Assembly: GCA_023412495.1 (NCBI GenBank)
Contig: JAEYNP010000079.1
Coordinates: 20,745-84,744 of the forward strand
Length of the DNA stretch: 64,000 nucleotides
Origin: Pseudomonadota bacterium
GTDB lineage: Bacteria; Desulfobacterota; Desulfobulbia; Desulfobulbales; Desulfocapsaceae
Reading direction: 5' to 3'
How positions within the stretch are numbered: the stretch's first letter is position 1; every line of letters begins with the position of its first letter. The notes under the pieces were generated by a model. It did not search any database, had not been told where the DNA came from, and saw nothing but the letters and a program-made list of their open reading frames with translations. The position numbers and the translations under genes were made by a program. This document shows, piece after piece, positions 25,283 to 34,590 of the stretch.

Positions 25283-27982
25283 TCACAGCAGCAGAAGATA
25301 GACCACCGCCGTAATGCAGTAAAAAGACGCCAGCATGACGAAGGGCTGCAACGTCCTCGGCCGTGCCGTTGTCAGGCGATTGACGATGCGGTGCGAGGCG
25401 TAGAGGGTGGCAAGCAGGCCGCCGGCGACGGTAATGGCCTGCAGGACAAAGGCGGCATCGCGGGACATGATGCGGTGGGAGCCGTAGGGTCCGTCGAAAC
25501 CTGCCATCGCCATGAGGTTGGCGGCCAGAAGGCCAGCGCCGCCGACGAAGACCTCGAGATGCGCTGCCAGGTAGGCCCCGAGGATCAGGGGTATCATGCC
25601 GTAGCCGAGAATCGAGGCGGTCGCCCGCAAGGAATTGCCGGTGAGCCTGGCCATCAGGCCGGACAGCAGCGAGTAGCCGCCCAGATGGATGAGGATGCAG
25701 GAGAAAAAGAAGATGCTCGCGGCGAGCGCCTGATTCTCCGGCAGACCCATGCCATGGAGGCCTTGCCGCCAGTAATCGAAAAAACCCGGAAAATTCTGGT
25801 GGAGGACGAAAGGATAAAAAATTGCGGCCAGGCTGACGATCAGAAAACCGTCCTCGAGGCGCGGTGACTGAAGATTCCACAACTCCTGCGGCGCAAGGCG
25901 GAGGTTCAGGTGAATCGACTCCAGCTTGCAGTTCTTGATGCATTGGCCGCAGAGAATGCAGTCCCGGTTGTTGTCGACCAGGAAGGGGTGGCGGAACATC
26001 GGGCAGCCGGCGTTCCCACCGTCGCCGGTATAGCACACGTGGTCGGTGCAGCGGTTTATGCAGACATGGGTGTTCGACCGCAGTTCCAGGACGGCCGGCA
26101 TGGAAAAGACGGCGTTGATCGCCCCCAGAGGGCAGAGATAGCGGCACCAGACCCTGCGTTTGAACAGCACGCTGAAGACGAGGGCGCTGGTAGCTATGGC
26201 GGTGATGATCCAGCCGGTCAGATGCGGCGACTGGTAAGCATTCCAAGTGGTCTCGATCCAGAACAGGAGAATGCAGAGCGAGGCCATTATCCACCCGGAA
26301 TACTTGCGGAGAAACGGCGGTGTCGGCCGCTCGGGCCGGGCGAGCGCCTGGGCGAGCGCGCCGGGAACCGACAGCCCGCAGACGCTGCACCAGGTCCGGG
26401 CGAGGAAGAAGAACGAGAAGATCAGGAGCGGCCAACCCACTACCCAGCCGAGGGTGAGGCCGATATTCTGCTCGGGCTCCGCAGGCCCGAAGAACAGGGT
26501 GATGACCACCAGTACAAGGCAAATGCCGACTACGGCTCTGGGGAGCGCCGGAAAGAGCCGGCTGCCGAGGAAGGCCCTGATCCAGGAGAGGCGCAGCAGG
26601 TTGAACTCCCATTTACCCTCGGACTTGGGCACCCCGAGGAGGAGCTGGCTGCTCACGGGCTCGTTGTTTTTGCCGAGGATGACGGCACGCTGCAGCACGC
26701 TGGCCATTTCGGTGAGATTGCCGGGCCAGTCGTAGTTCATGAATTTGCCGAGAGTCTGGTCGTCAACCCGGGTGATGTTCTTGCCGTACTGCAGGCTGTA
26801 GCGTTTGAGATAGTAGGTGACCAGGCGGGGAATATCCCGCCGGTGCCCTCGCAGCGGCGTCATGCGGAAATGGTGGTCGGCCACCAGGGCATAGAGGGAG
26901 GGCAGCAACCGGCTATGGCCGTCCTGTTGCCCGGACGTGTCCTTGCAGATCAGGATGATCCGGCAGCGCAGAGTCATCCTGGAGACGCCTGCCACCTTGG
27001 TGTAGGCGCCCTTCTTGATGACGCCAGCCAGCGTCCGCTGGAAGTCGGGCTCCATATTTTCCGCATTGTACAGGACCACCGTGCCGTTCTGCAGACGTTC
27101 GAATACCCCGAGCTGGTCGATCGGCGAGAAGGAGAACGAATCCCGCGCGTAGCCGAAAAGCTCGACTTCCAGCTGGCCGGGCTCGAAGTTGCGGACGTCG
27201 ACTTCCAGATAAGGGCCGTTGCCGCAGGGGCTGCCCCGGTGGATTTCGTAGGCGGCCATGCGGCGCCCCGTGCCGTTCTCACCGGTAATGAGCACCGGAT
27301 CGAGACCGGCGCCGAAACGTCTGACGGCGGTCATGATCTGCCGGGCTATGGTCGAATCGACCGGCTGATCGTGCCGGTCCGCCATCGAAGGGGTCGGCGA
27401 GGGCTTCTTCGACAAGGCGGGGTCGGTCAGGAAGGTTTGATCCAGGAAGCGTTCGGAGCTCCTTGGTTTTGCTTTGGCGTTGACCAGCGCGTTGGCGTGG
27501 TCGTGGAAAGAGACCCGCAGCCGCCTGGCCAGGGCGATGCTCAGTTGGCGCTGGATGGCGGGGTTTTCAAGCAGCTTCTCGAAGGTGTCTGCATCGAACG
27601 AGAGCAGAGAAAGGTCGGTCAAGGCGCGGACGCTCAGGCCGTTGCTGCTTTTGGTCAAGAGGGCCGTCTCGCCGAAGTGGCCTCTGGGACCGACATGGCT
27701 TACCAGTACTTGGCCGCCGTCCGCCACACTCATCGTCAGTTCCGCCTCTCCTTCGGCGACTACATAGAAGTGGCGATCGCTCTCTCCCTGGCGATAAACG
27801 TACCTGCCCTGAGCAACCGTCACCCTGCGGGCTGCGGCGCAGATCCGCGCCATCTCCTCGCTGCCGACCTCCTTGAAGAGGGCCGAGAGGGAGAGACTTT
27901 TTTTGCATTCCTCCTGCCCATCCATTTTCCGGTCACCTGGTAATGGATTTGCATTTTTCTCTGTTGCAGACCCGTATTCCAT
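25283..27982 (-). CDS. Fusion of cyclic-nucleotide-binding domain, degenerate sigma-54-type AAA+ domain and NapH/NosR-like polyferredoxin membrane protein
   Basis: 899 residues. About 31-155: CAP-like cNMP-binding domain (YRQGESDRHFYVVAEGEAEL, GPRGHFGETALL). About 210-450: AAA+ domain of the NtrC type but with key features changed. Walker A is GENGTGRR (234-241, Lys to Arg). GAFTGA is replaced by RDSFSFSP (280-287). Walker B has Tyr-Asn where Asp-Glu belongs (VVLYNAE). WPGNLTEM is retained. About 484-899: membrane helices with CSVC (532, 535), CRYLC (613, 617), a Cys set at 641-660 and a 4Fe-4S motif CILCGQCIKNC (675-685). There is no HTH. A membrane redox protein gated by a nucleotide signal is inferred. 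ATG 27925 is an alternative start. Confidence 0.88.
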   Translation of the reverse strand: MEYGSATEKNANPLPGDRKMDGQEECKKSLSLSALFKEVGSEEMARICAAARRVTVAQGRYVYRQGESDRHFYVVAEGEAELTMSVADGGQVLVSHVGPRGHFGETALLTKSSNGLSVRALTDLSLLSFDADTFEKLLENPAIQRQLSIALARRLRVSFHDHANALVNAKAKPRSSERFLDQTFLTDPALSKKPSPTPSMADRHDQPVDSTIARQIMTAVRRFGAGLDPVLITGENGTGRRMAAYEIHRGSPCGNGPYLEVDVRNFEPGQLEVELFGYARDSFSFSPIDQLGVFERLQNGTVVLYNAENMEPDFQRTLAGVIKKGAYTKVAGVSRMTLRCRIILICKDTSGQQDGHSRLLPSLYALVADHHFRMTPLRGHRRDIPRLVTYYLKRYSLQYGKNITRVDDQTLGKFMNYDWPGNLTEMASVLQRAVILGKNNEPVSSQLLLGVPKSEGKWEFNLLRLSWIRAFLGSRLFPALPRAVVGICLVLVVITLFFGPAEPEQNIGLTLGWVVGWPLLIFSFFFLARTWCSVCGLSVPGALAQALARPERPTPPFLRKYSGWIMASLCILLFWIETTWNAYQSPHLTGWIITAIATSALVFSVLFKRRVWCRYLCPLGAINAVFSMPAVLELRSNTHVCINRCTDHVCYTGDGGNAGCPMFRHPFLVDNNRDCILCGQCIKNCKLESIHLNLRLAPQELWNLQSPRLEDGFLIVSLAAIFYPFVLHQNFPGFFDYWRQGLHGMGLPENQALAASIFFFSCILIHLGGYSLLSGLMARLTGNSLRATASILGYGMIPLILGAYLAAHLEVFVGGAGLLAANLMAMAGFDGPYGSHRIMSRDAAFVLQAITVAGGLLATLYASHRIVNRLTTARPRTLQPFVMLASFYCITAVVYLLLL

Positions 27983-28157
27983 TCCATAAGCCTACCTTGC
28001 CTTCCACTAAGGCGCAATACGTTCGACAGGAACAGAACAATAATATTGGCTCATCCGGCAGGTCAGAGGAAAAAGCGACAGCGTCCAGTTTCGTGATAAG
28101 GTAGTGTCTTAAATCAAAGTCTTACGAAGAATCACCACGGAAAAGGGATGCCTAGCG

Positions 28158-28571
28158 ATGATCGAGTCAATAAGTCACATTACATTCGTTGTCAGGGATG
28201 TTGAAAGGGCCGGATATCTTCTGCGAAAGATTTTTGATGCGAAAGAGGTTTACGACAGCTCAAGGAAGAACTTCTCCTTCTCTTATGAGAAGTTTTTTGT
28301 TGTCGGTGGCGTATGGGTGGCGCTCATGGAAGGCGAGCCGTTGCCGGAACGTTCGTACAACCACATGGCATTCAAAGTTTCCGACACGGACTTTGATGAA
28401 TATGTGTCAAGGATCAAGAGACTGGGATTGGACATCAGACCTGGCCGGGAAAGGAGTGAAGGTGAGTCTCGATCCGTCTATTTTTACGATTATGACAACC
28501 ATCTCTTCGAACTGCACACAGGCACACTTGACGAGAGACTGGAGTGCTATTCCCAAGGTCCAGAGATCTGA
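28158..28571 (+). CDS. fosX: FosX-type fosfomycin resistance hydrolase
   Basis: 137-residue VOC-fold metalloenzyme closely resembling Listeria FosX, which adds water to fosfomycin. Metal ligands His7, His69 and Glu118 and the catalytic base Glu44 all sit at the Listeria positions, as do YNHMAFKV and SVYFYDYDNHLFELHTGTL. It could be a resistance enzyme or a housekeeping relative; the residue match favours real activity. Its 3' end overlaps the convergent radical SAM gene by 25 bases. Confidence 0.88.
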   Translation: MIESISHITFVVRDVERAGYLLRKIFDAKEVYDSSRKNFSFSYEKFFVVGGVWVALMEGEPLPERSYNHMAFKVSDTDFDEYVSRIKRLGLDIRPGRERSEGESRSVYFYDYDNHLFELHTGTLDERLECYSQGPEI

Positions 28572-30070
28572 CCAGCAAAAGTATCGGACGGCCTGATCAG
28601 CAAGGGTACCTGACTTATCTCGCGAACGATAGCCTCCCTCCCGGCTTCGAGGCTTTCCAGCTCGCCGGTTCCCGAAGCAGCATCGAGCAGTTGGCAGAAC
28701 AGGCGGACCAGGCAGTCGTTGGCTATCTGGAAAATCGGGGAGATGGTCTTCTGCCAATAGATGGGCGAATCCGGATCCGCCATATTGCGAAGCATGGTGT
28801 GGCAGGCGAAGATCGTCAGCTCGGCCAGCCACTCGATGCGGGGATCGGCAAGGGCGACTTCGCCCTGAAAGCCGAAGATGCCTTTGCCGGTGAGGAGGTT
28901 GCGCTCGGCAAAGCGCGCGTAGCCCGAGGTCCCGGCCAGGACGATCTGCCGGTGAGAGAGCAGGTTGGCGGTGCGGTCGAGGCGGGAAAGCAGCCTGTTT
29001 TGCGTAAGGAAATCGAGGTTCGCCCGCAGATCGGTAAAAGTCGCCTCCGGCACGAACATCAGAAAACCGATCTCGGGCTCGATGCCGTGCTCGCGGCAGA
29101 TGCGGATCGCCCTGGCGCCGTCGCCTGCGCGGGCGCCCTTGTGCAGCCGCGAGAGGATATCCGGCGAGCCGCTCTCGATGCCGATCAAGAGACTGGTCAG
29201 CCCGGCGCGGACCAGCGCGGCCATCATCTCCTCGTCGAGATCGCCCGCCCTCGTTTCCATGCCGAAGGTGATCCGCAAGGGGCGGAGCAGTTCGAGCAGT
29301 TCCCTCGTTCGCTCTCTGCCAGCCCGGCCGGGGCCGATGAAGTTCGGGTCGGCGAAGTAGAAATCACTGATTCCTGCCTCCATCAGTTGTTCGATTTCCC
29401 ACACGATATCCGCGGGCGAACGGCCCCGCCACCGTCGGCCCCGCCCGTCGAAGGCCGGCACCAGGCAGAAGCTGCAATGGTTGTAGCAGCCTCGGCTGCC
29501 GAGGATGGTAACGGGTTCGGCCAGGCGGGCCCGCCGGGGGAAGGGAAAATTTTCCGGCACCCTGTCGACCGGCCTAGGGCGGAGGACCTTTCCTGCCTCC
29601 CTTACAGCGAGGCCTTCGATATTGCTCAAAGATAGGCCGTTGGAAAGCCGGCGGGCGAGTTCCACCAGGGTGTGCTCGAATTCGCCGACGGCGACGGAGT
29701 CGACGGCGGCGGCGCTGTCGAGGAGCTGCCGATGAACGAGCGTCGGAAAAAAGCCGAACAGGTTGAGGTGACCGGCGAAACCCCGCCCGCGAAGCGCCTC
29801 GAAAAACTCGAAGAGGTGCCCGGTATGCTCCCAGAAATAGACGGCATTGACCGCCAGCAGATCAGGTGCCTCATTCAGCACCGCGTCAAGCGTAGCGGCA
29901 AAGACGGCGCCCGGCTCGGCGTGATCCAACAGGATTGCCGGAAAGCCGGCCCCTTCGAGGGCCGCTGCGGCGTACCCTCCCATCAGGCAGGACGACAGGG
30001 GGGTGCTGGCGATATCGTTGAAGTGGTGGTCCGAGGCGAGGCGCGGGTGCTCGAGGATTACGATCTTCAC
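28547..30070 (-). CDS. B12-binding-domain radical SAM protein (1)
   Basis: 507 residues. The N-terminal Rossmann-like region (about 1-150) has the cobalamin-binding layout of BchE/P-methylase-type proteins (PLSSCLMGGYAAAALEGAG, then LLAVNAVYFWEHTGH). The radical SAM core follows with the cluster motif GCYNHCSFC (CxxxCxxC) and GIESGSPDILSRLHKG. Family knowledge: such proteins methylate unreactive carbons or phosphinates, or form rings. It is the last gene of a three-gene operon and overlaps its neighbour by four bases. Confidence 0.88.
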   Translation of the reverse strand: MKIVILEHPRLASDHHFNDIASTPLSSCLMGGYAAAALEGAGFPAILLDHAEPGAVFAATLDAVLNEAPDLLAVNAVYFWEHTGHLFEFFEALRGRGFAGHLNLFGFFPTLVHRQLLDSAAAVDSVAVGEFEHTLVELARRLSNGLSLSNIEGLAVREAGKVLRPRPVDRVPENFPFPRRARLAEPVTILGSRGCYNHCSFCLVPAFDGRGRRWRGRSPADIVWEIEQLMEAGISDFYFADPNFIGPGRAGRERTRELLELLRPLRITFGMETRAGDLDEEMMAALVRAGLTSLLIGIESGSPDILSRLHKGARAGDGARAIRICREHGIEPEIGFLMFVPEATFTDLRANLDFLTQNRLLSRLDRTANLLSHRQIVLAGTSGYARFAERNLLTGKGIFGFQGEVALADPRIEWLAELTIFACHTMLRNMADPDSPIYWQKTISPIFQIANDCLVRLFCQLLDAASGTGELESLEAGREAIVREISQVPLLIRPSDTFAGQISGPWE

Positions 30071-31386
30071 GGGAACGCCTCCAGTCGGGAAAATACCCCC
30101 GCAGCGTGGCAGCGGGCCTCGAACTGGTGCAGCACATGGTTATATCGCGGTGGATTGTAATAGACCGGATAGAGCAGATCGATATCGGCGGAGAGCCGGC
30201 CGGTCTCGATGAGTTTTCGAGTGAGCGGCGCGCCGGGATAAAGCCGGACATGGTTGAAGATCACCGCCCCGAGATTTCCCCGAGGCGCATGGATGGCGAG
30301 CAGCCGGTCGAGGGTCGTCCCGGCCTCGGCATCGTCGTCTCCCGGCAGGTTGACCAGGAAATGGCACATGGTGAGCAGCCCCAGCTCGGTGGTGAGCCTC
30401 GAGGCACGGAGGATATCTTCTAACGAGAGTTTCTTGCCGAGCAGCCGCAATCCCCGTTCAGTCAGGGCGTCGCCGGAGAAGTAAACGCAGGCAAGTCCAG
30501 CCCGAACGGCCAAAGCAAGATTTTCGGCCGTGACCTCATCCTCGCGAAAGAAGCCGGTCCAGGACAGCGGCAGCCCCCGCCGGATCAGCTCCCGGCAAAG
30601 ACCCTCGAAATGGTCCCCAGGACGGTTGACCACCGGATCGGTGAAGTGGAAGAGGGTGAGGCCCCACTCCCGGTACAGTCGCTCCATCTCGTCGACGATG
30701 GCCACGGGATGGCGCAGGCGGACCCTGCCGCCGCCCAGAAAGGGGTAGAGACAATAACCGCAGCACAGATCGCAGCCCCTTTTGCCTTCGATACCCATCG
30801 CCGCGACATAGGTGTTGCCCTCCATGTAGGCGGCGGGAGGGAAGGCGGTGGTGTCGATTTCCGGCAGCCGGTCGAGCGGCAGGCGACCGCCGGGCGGATT
30901 GACCGCCAGCCTGCCGCCCTCGCGGAAGATTACCCCCGGCAGTTCCGGCAGGGGAGGGTCCTTCTCGAGCAGCCGGGCGAAAACCAGCTCCCCTTCGCCG
31001 ACAAGACCCAGGTCGATCTCCGGCACTTCCTCCATCAGCCGTTTGCCGAACAGGGAGAAGGCCGGCCCTCCGGCGAGAATTCTGGCCTTCGGCACCAGAC
31101 GGCGGACCAGGAGTCCCGCGGTCTTCAGCCCCGACAGATAGGAGGCCTGGTGCCCCGCCAGCGGATCGAGGTTGCGGAAGGACAAAGCGACGATCTCCGG
31201 CCGGAGGTCCGTCAGCAGCCTCTTCAGCTCCGGCCAGGGGTCGGGGTGGAGGTTCATGTCCAGGGCGTAGGGCTCAAAGGCCGTCGGAATGGTGGAGGCA
31301 AGCCGGGCGAGCCCCAGAGGGTAGACCTTTTCCTTCGCGCCCAGGTGGGAGGTGGGGAGCTGCACAAGGAGGATTCGCTTGCCCAT
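30067..31386 (-). CDS. B12-binding-domain radical SAM protein (2)
   Basis: About 440 residues from ATG 31386, whose A is shared with the upstream gene's TGA stop (TGATG). The N-terminal cobalamin-type domain reads RILLVQLPTSHLGAKEKVYP, then LRPEIVALSFRNLD and ILAGGPAFSLFG. The cluster motif is GCDLCCGYC, which satisfies CxxxCxxC with one extra Cys. FTDPVVNRPGDHF and LVNLPGDDDAEAGTTL follow. It resembles its downstream neighbour only in general design, so the two probably act in successive steps. The substrate is unknown. Confidence 0.88.
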   Translation of the reverse strand: MGKRILLVQLPTSHLGAKEKVYPLGLARLASTIPTAFEPYALDMNLHPDPWPELKRLLTDLRPEIVALSFRNLDPLAGHQASYLSGLKTAGLLVRRLVPKARILAGGPAFSLFGKRLMEEVPEIDLGLVGEGELVFARLLEKDPPLPELPGVIFREGGRLAVNPPGGRLPLDRLPEIDTTAFPPAAYMEGNTYVAAMGIEGKRGCDLCCGYCLYPFLGGGRVRLRHPVAIVDEMERLYREWGLTLFHFTDPVVNRPGDHFEGLCRELIRRGLPLSWTGFFREDEVTAENLALAVRAGLACVYFSGDALTERGLRLLGKKLSLEDILRASRLTTELGLLTMCHFLVNLPGDDDAEAGTTLDRLLAIHAPRGNLGAVIFNHVRLYPGAPLTRKLIETGRLSADIDLLYPVYYNPPRYNHVLHQFEARCHAAGVFSRLEAFP

Positions 31387-32915
31387 CACTCCACCAGCAA
31401 AAGTCCGAGATATTTGACATATCCGCTCTTTTCCCGTACCGGGGCAAGCGGCCAGCCGACTTTCTCCGCGGTGGCGTAGACGTCGATCCCGGCGGCTTCC
31501 ATGGACGGCCGGGCCCGGTCGCGCTGCCGGCAGCTGCCGTCCGGCGGACAGTCGGGGCACAGGGTGCAGGGGCCGGCGCCGAAGACGAAGGCCTTGTGAC
31601 AGCCGGCGAGAAAAACCTCCTTCTCCAGGGCGAGAAGCATTTCATGGAACTGCCGCCCCGGCGGCTGTCCCTCGACCAGGAGCGCGATGCGGTATTCGTC
31701 CAGCATCCGCCGAGTCTCGTCGTGGGGGATGGCAAGCGGCGGGCACTGGCCATTGTTTCCGAAATTTTCACAGCCGAAGCGGCATTTCATCGCCACCCAG
31801 GAACCGGTGACCACCTCCCGCGGGGCGATAACCGAAGCCCGGTCGAAGCCGAGTTGCTTTGCCGCAGCAAGCCACGGCTCGTCGCGCAGTCCCTCGCCCG
31901 GTTCCCTGCCCGCCAGGATCAGGGAGCTGTCCGTCGTCAGGTCGCAGATGCTCGAGTGGCGAAGACCCGCGGCATCCAGCCATTCCAGGATCGTCTCGCT
32001 TTCCTGGCAGGCGCCGTTGTAGGTGTTGAGCATCATGGTAAGGTCGTAGAGGGCGCTTTTCTGGGGTGAGCCGCCCCTGCGGTCGGGGAAGTAATCGTGG
32101 ATGAGCAGCCGGCCGCCCGGCGCCAGCAGGCCGACGGCCTTCTCCAGTAACTCCCGGGCTTCCGTCTGCCCGTAGGCGTGGAGGAAGTTGGCGAGGATCA
32201 CCAGGCCGAATTGCTGCTTGAAGCGGTGCTTGCGAAAGTCGCCGGCGATGGTCGCGATGCCCTGCCAGTCGGCCTCCTGCGGATAGAGGCGGCGGGCGGC
32301 CTCGATCACCTCGGGGATATCGAAGAGCATCGCGGCAAGGTCGGGTCGACGCTGGCGCAAGGCGCGGAGCAAACTGCCGGCCCCGCCGCCGGCATCGAGC
32401 ACCGGGCCGTCGAGCGCAGATAGCGGCAGGCGGTCCACGATCTCAATGGCCTTCTGCCGGGCCAGAATATCCATGGCCCGGACGTAGCGGAAATTCCGCT
32501 CATGATAATTCAGATCCTCATGACGTTCGAGCCGTTGCGGCGCAAGCCTGGCGGTCAGCTCTTGCCAGTTGCCCTGCATGTAGCGGCGATAAAGGAGGAA
32601 GTCGCCCAGGTAATCGTGGGTGTCGGGAACGAGAAAGCGAGCCGAGGCCTGACTGTTGAACCACCGGTCCTCCGTCCGGACGACCAGGGCCATGTTCTCC
32701 AGCGCCCGCAGCAGCCGAAAAAGGACCTCCCTGTCCGCCGAGGCGGCTCTAGCAAGGGAGGCAAGCGACCGGCCGTCCCGGCCAAGCAGGGCGAACAGCT
32801 GCAGATCCAGGGCTGTGAACAGCGCTTCGGAATACCAGTAGGCGCAGGCCAGATCCTCCAGATACTGAAAACCGTCGCCCGCAGGATCGGCGATCATGAA
32901 CCCGAGCTGGCGCAT
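31386..32915 (-). CDS. O-methyltransferase-like domain fused to a DUF2284 metal-binding domain
   Basis: 509 residues from ATG 32915, preceded by GGAGGGAGG. The N-terminal part is a dimerisation winged helix and class I SAM methyltransferase of the hydroxyneurosporene/acetylserotonin type (VLDAGGGAGSLLRALRQRRP, LVILANFLHAYGQTEARELL, GGRLLIHDYF). The C-terminal about 170 residues are DUF2284, a Cys-rich predicted metal-binding domain (CRFGCENFGNNGQCPP, then GPCTLCPDCPPDGSCR). It is the first gene of the operon with two B12 radical SAM proteins, so a small-molecule biosynthetic or demethylating pathway is likely. Confidence 0.87.
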   Translation of the reverse strand: MRQLGFMIADPAGDGFQYLEDLACAYWYSEALFTALDLQLFALLGRDGRSLASLARAASADREVLFRLLRALENMALVVRTEDRWFNSQASARFLVPDTHDYLGDFLLYRRYMQGNWQELTARLAPQRLERHEDLNYHERNFRYVRAMDILARQKAIEIVDRLPLSALDGPVLDAGGGAGSLLRALRQRRPDLAAMLFDIPEVIEAARRLYPQEADWQGIATIAGDFRKHRFKQQFGLVILANFLHAYGQTEARELLEKAVGLLAPGGRLLIHDYFPDRRGGSPQKSALYDLTMMLNTYNGACQESETILEWLDAAGLRHSSICDLTTDSSLILAGREPGEGLRDEPWLAAAKQLGFDRASVIAPREVVTGSWVAMKCRFGCENFGNNGQCPPLAIPHDETRRMLDEYRIALLVEGQPPGRQFHEMLLALEKEVFLAGCHKAFVFGAGPCTLCPDCPPDGSCRQRDRARPSMEAAGIDVYATAEKVGWPLAPVREKSGYVKYLGLLLVE

Positions 32916-33230
32916 TTGTGGTTCCTCCCTCCTTCCTTGTCTGGTTCCTAAAATAGCCATTTTGTCGACTGACTATACCGAAAATGCAGGTTATTGCCAC
33001 CGGCTATTTCGCCGGTATCTCCGAGACCGGTCTGAAGGAAGGCTCGGAACAAAAAAACAACCTTTGCGATCTCGATCAGTCTCGGCTGATACGAGCATCA
33101 TTAAAAATGTCCTACGGCTCGCACCACGTTGCAGAAATCTTTCATTAAGAGTAGCATTTTCCAGCTCCACGACCCTTGAGACAGGCGTTTTTTTGCACCT
33201 GGTTCCATTCCGACTATAAAGGAGAATCTT
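32916..33230. other. Intergenic region between divergent genes
   Basis: 315 bases upstream of both the methyltransferase gene and the DUF3617 gene. No gene is seen. The only clear site is the AAAGGAG ribosome-binding sequence before 33231. Confidence 0.4.
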
Positions 33231-33635
33231 ATGAAAAGAATTGCTGTTGCCCTGTTGTCCGCCCTTGTCATCCCCACTGTCGGTCTTGCCGCCGAAACCA
33301 TGCGCGACGGCTACTGGGAAATGACAACCACCATGGAAATGCCCGGCATGCCGATGCAGATACCACCCACGCAGGTGAAACATTGCTTTACCAAGGAAGA
33401 TGTGAAGGATCAGAAAAAAGCCATTGCCGGAAGCGAGGACTGTACCGTTTATGATTTGAAGGAGACCGGCAATAAAGTTACCTGGAAAATGAAATGCAAA
33501 GGTGACAGTGCCGGTGAATTCAGTGGAGAGACTGTTTTCAAGGGAGATTCCTTCGAGACGAAAATGAAGATGCAGGCCGAAGGGCAGGAGATGGCGATGA
33601 ATGTCAAGGCAAAACGGCTGGGGGAGTGTCCGTGA
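33231..33635 (+). CDS. DUF3617-family secreted protein
   Basis: 134 residues with a Sec signal peptide (MKRIAVALLSALVIPTVGLA, cleavage near residue 20). The mature part begins MRDGYWEMTTTMEMPGMP, the usual DUF3617 opening, and has three cysteines (KHCFTKED, SEDCTVY and MKCKGD, with a fourth at GECP) that can form disulfides. Periplasmic, function unknown. A strong AAAGGAG site precedes the start. Single gene. Confidence 0.85.
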   Translation: MKRIAVALLSALVIPTVGLAAETMRDGYWEMTTTMEMPGMPMQIPPTQVKHCFTKEDVKDQKKAIAGSEDCTVYDLKETGNKVTWKMKCKGDSAGEFSGETVFKGDSFETKMKMQAEGQEMAMNVKAKRLGECP

Positions 33636-33695
33636 CGGAAGTCAGCTGATGAAGCACCCCGATTCAGCGATGTTCATTTCTGGCTTTGTCGGAAA

Positions 33696-33722
33696 AATCG
33701 GCAGGACACCGGCCTGCCGATT
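33696..33722 (-). terminator. Rho-independent terminator of the 33765-34238 gene
   Basis: Perfect ten-base stem AATCGGCAGG / CCTGCCGATT with a seven-base loop. On the minus strand it runs straight into TTTTTCC, a U-tract. On the plus strand it could also end the DUF3617 transcript. Confidence 0.8.
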
Positions 33723-33764
33723 GTGACTACGAAGTACGCCCCCGGAAGCAGCATCGGGGCTCTC

Positions 33765-34238
33765 TCAGCAATCTCGAGCACTGCTGACATACTCAATGAT
33801 CAATTCTCCGGTAACTGGATCGTTGCGGGTAATCGTATCACCCCCGCATTGCAGTTTGGCAGGTTCTCGATGGACTGGGATATAAACAGGAATACGCTTC
33901 TCACGTTCGATAATAACCCTTTCGACCCTGGGTACTTGGTAATATTGGGACCCAATGAAGTAATGATTATGCCGCACATTGTTTCTGTCTTTCCAAAAGA
34001 GACCTTTGCCACCCAATCTATGCGGTACGCGGACTCTCTGGTCTGACTTAACAGGTTTCTTGAAGTCACGCTTGACAGTTGTCTGTGGGGCTGGTTCGGG
34101 AGACCAGTGAGGCGGTCTTCCCTGTCCTGTCCATGTCCTGGAACCCCAAGGGTCTAAAGTGTATCCAGCGTGAAGAATCGTTGCTGTGAATATCATCAGA
34201 GAAGAAAGAATAAGTGTCAAAAAAATGGATTTTTTCAC
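33765..34238 (-). CDS. Secreted hypothetical protein
   Basis: 157 residues from a GTG start at 34238 with AGGAAA upstream. The N-terminal signal peptide is IFLTLILSSLMIFTATILHA. The mature part is basic and rich in Pro, Arg and Tyr, with EREKRIPVYIPVHREPAKLQ and two Cys (LQCGGDT, and the final residue). I do not recognise a family. It has its own terminator at 33696. Confidence 0.65.
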   Translation of the reverse strand: MKKSIFLTLILSSLMIFTATILHAGYTLDPWGSRTWTGQGRPPHWSPEPAPQTTVKRDFKKPVKSDQRVRVPHRLGGKGLFWKDRNNVRHNHYFIGSQYYQVPRVERVIIEREKRIPVYIPVHREPAKLQCGGDTITRNDPVTGELIIEYVSSARDC

Positions 34239-34590
34239 CGGGTATTTCCTGCTTGGGGTCTGTTTGAGATAAAAGACGTCCTTTTACGCCTTTTCCATAA
34301 AGAAACATTAAGAAGAGGCAGGGGACAGTCAAAAAAAATTGCCGGATAACCGCGATGCTTCTACCTCTGTTCAACCGATCTCATTGCTTTGTCGGAGAGA
34401 CAGTAGTGAGGATGTCTCATAAGGTGAGCGATAATGAAAACGGTCAGAAATTGCTTTCCGGCCAAATAGGACGCACCGGATGCAACTCTGTATTTTTCCT
34501 AATCCGTCCTTGCAGGATTGTCCTGCGGAAACGGAAGGCAAGGGGTTCTTATCGCAGTTAACGTGGAAAAATATTTGCCGGCGGGCAGCA
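34239..34590. other. Intergenic region, no gene seen
   Basis: About 350 bases between the secreted-protein gene and the YciF-like gene. Short open frames are present but look random; most are shadows of each other. Confidence 0.4.

Noticed and set aside
25910..27943. 677-codon plus-strand open frame
   Set aside because: It is the antisense shadow of the cNMP/AAA+/polyferredoxin gene; no family resemblance and typical high-GC shadow composition.
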